Assembly (NCBI GenBank): GCA_023512255.1
Contig: JAILZY010000003.1
Span: 39,339-103,338, forward strand
DNA: 64,000 nucleotides
Direction of reading: 5' to 3'
Source of the DNA: a bacterium
GTDB lineage: Bacteria; SZUA-182; DTGQ01
Positions within the stretch are counted from its first letter, which is position 1, and each line of letters starts with the position of its first letter. Below the pieces are notes generated by a model. It saw only the letters and a list, made by a program, of their open reading frames with translations. It did no database searches and was not told where the DNA came from. A program made the translations under genes and the position numbers. Shown piece after piece: positions 63,967 through 64,000 of this stretch.

Positions 63967-64000
63967 ATGATGAGCTCATTAGTGAGCCCACATATAATTA
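63967..64000 (+). CDS. Start of a plus-strand gene, cut by window edge
   Basis: ATGATG at 63967 and 63970 follows a perfect ribosome binding site (GAGGAGGTGATT). Only MMSSLVSPHII is visible before the window ends. The product cannot be named. The strong site and the palindromic leader just upstream make a real gene likely. Divergent from rpsB. Confidence 0.5.
   Translation, partial: MMSSLVSPHII

Overview
The window reads as chromosome from a free-living, Gram-negative, anaerobic bacterium. Outer-membrane biogenesis is indicated by lpxB, a DUF374 acyltransferase and a PorV-type beta-barrel. Anaerobic metabolism is indicated by a full-length pyruvate:ferredoxin oxidoreductase. Sigma-54 control is indicated by a near-perfect -24/-12 promoter before glnB-amtB and by an NtrC-type activator. 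Gene style (sspB-like/ttcA, DHOD-like next to nifJ, hybrid kinases, TPR mannosyltransferase-like protein) is that of Desulfobacterota, Nitrospirota or a related uncultivated phylum. I cannot assign it more precisely. TAG, TAA and TGA all serve as ordinary stops, and TTG/GTG starts with good ribosome binding sites are common.

Layout. 0-12 kb: almost all minus strand; two small secreted proteins, then a lipid A/envelope group (aminotransferase, lpxB, DUF374), nagZ, an orphan dipeptide-type permease, hemL, a lytic transglycosylase, a PorV-like barrel and a lipoprotein. 12-24 kb: sixA, DUF2905, DUF1848, a B12-type radical SAM gene, then a two-component cluster with a sigma-54 activator, a decayed hybrid kinase and an intact hybrid kinase, followed by a PEBP gene and a 921-residue exported repeat protein. 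24-28 kb: sspB-like/ttcA pair, DUF378, and a gene-poor stretch. 28-37 kb: glnB-amtB, a PF14907-type nucleotidyltransferase, DHOD-like gene and nifJ, then tRNA-Arg(ACG). 37-45 kb: TPR/mannosyltransferase-like membrane protein, LicC-like nucleotidyltransferase, a matrixin-type metalloprotease, an unknown protein and a glycogen branching enzyme. 45-52 kb: a surface-protein block with two paralogous Gly/Tyr-rich proteins and a 1456-residue HYR-repeat protein. 53-64 kb: Ca2+-type P-ATPase, then secF-secD-HD-yajC-tgt and frr-pyrH-tsf-rpsB, both minus strand.

Intergenic DNA is unusually rich in short dispersed palindromic elements. Family A (about 55-145 bp, ends like AGTGGTYTTYTCGCYAA) occurs at five places; family B (about 115-123 bp) at three. 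There is one 220-bp element bounded by GTCTGTCCGAAA ends and short direct repeats, two REP-like elements, a triple hairpin near 13.9 kb and a fourfold GC-rich hairpin repeat near 20.4 kb. No transposase is visible in the window, so these behave like non-autonomous (MITE/REP-type) elements. They, the paralogous Gly/Tyr-rich surface proteins and the decayed hybrid kinase are the most noteworthy features. I did not find a convincing defence system, prophage, biosynthetic cluster or cas genes.
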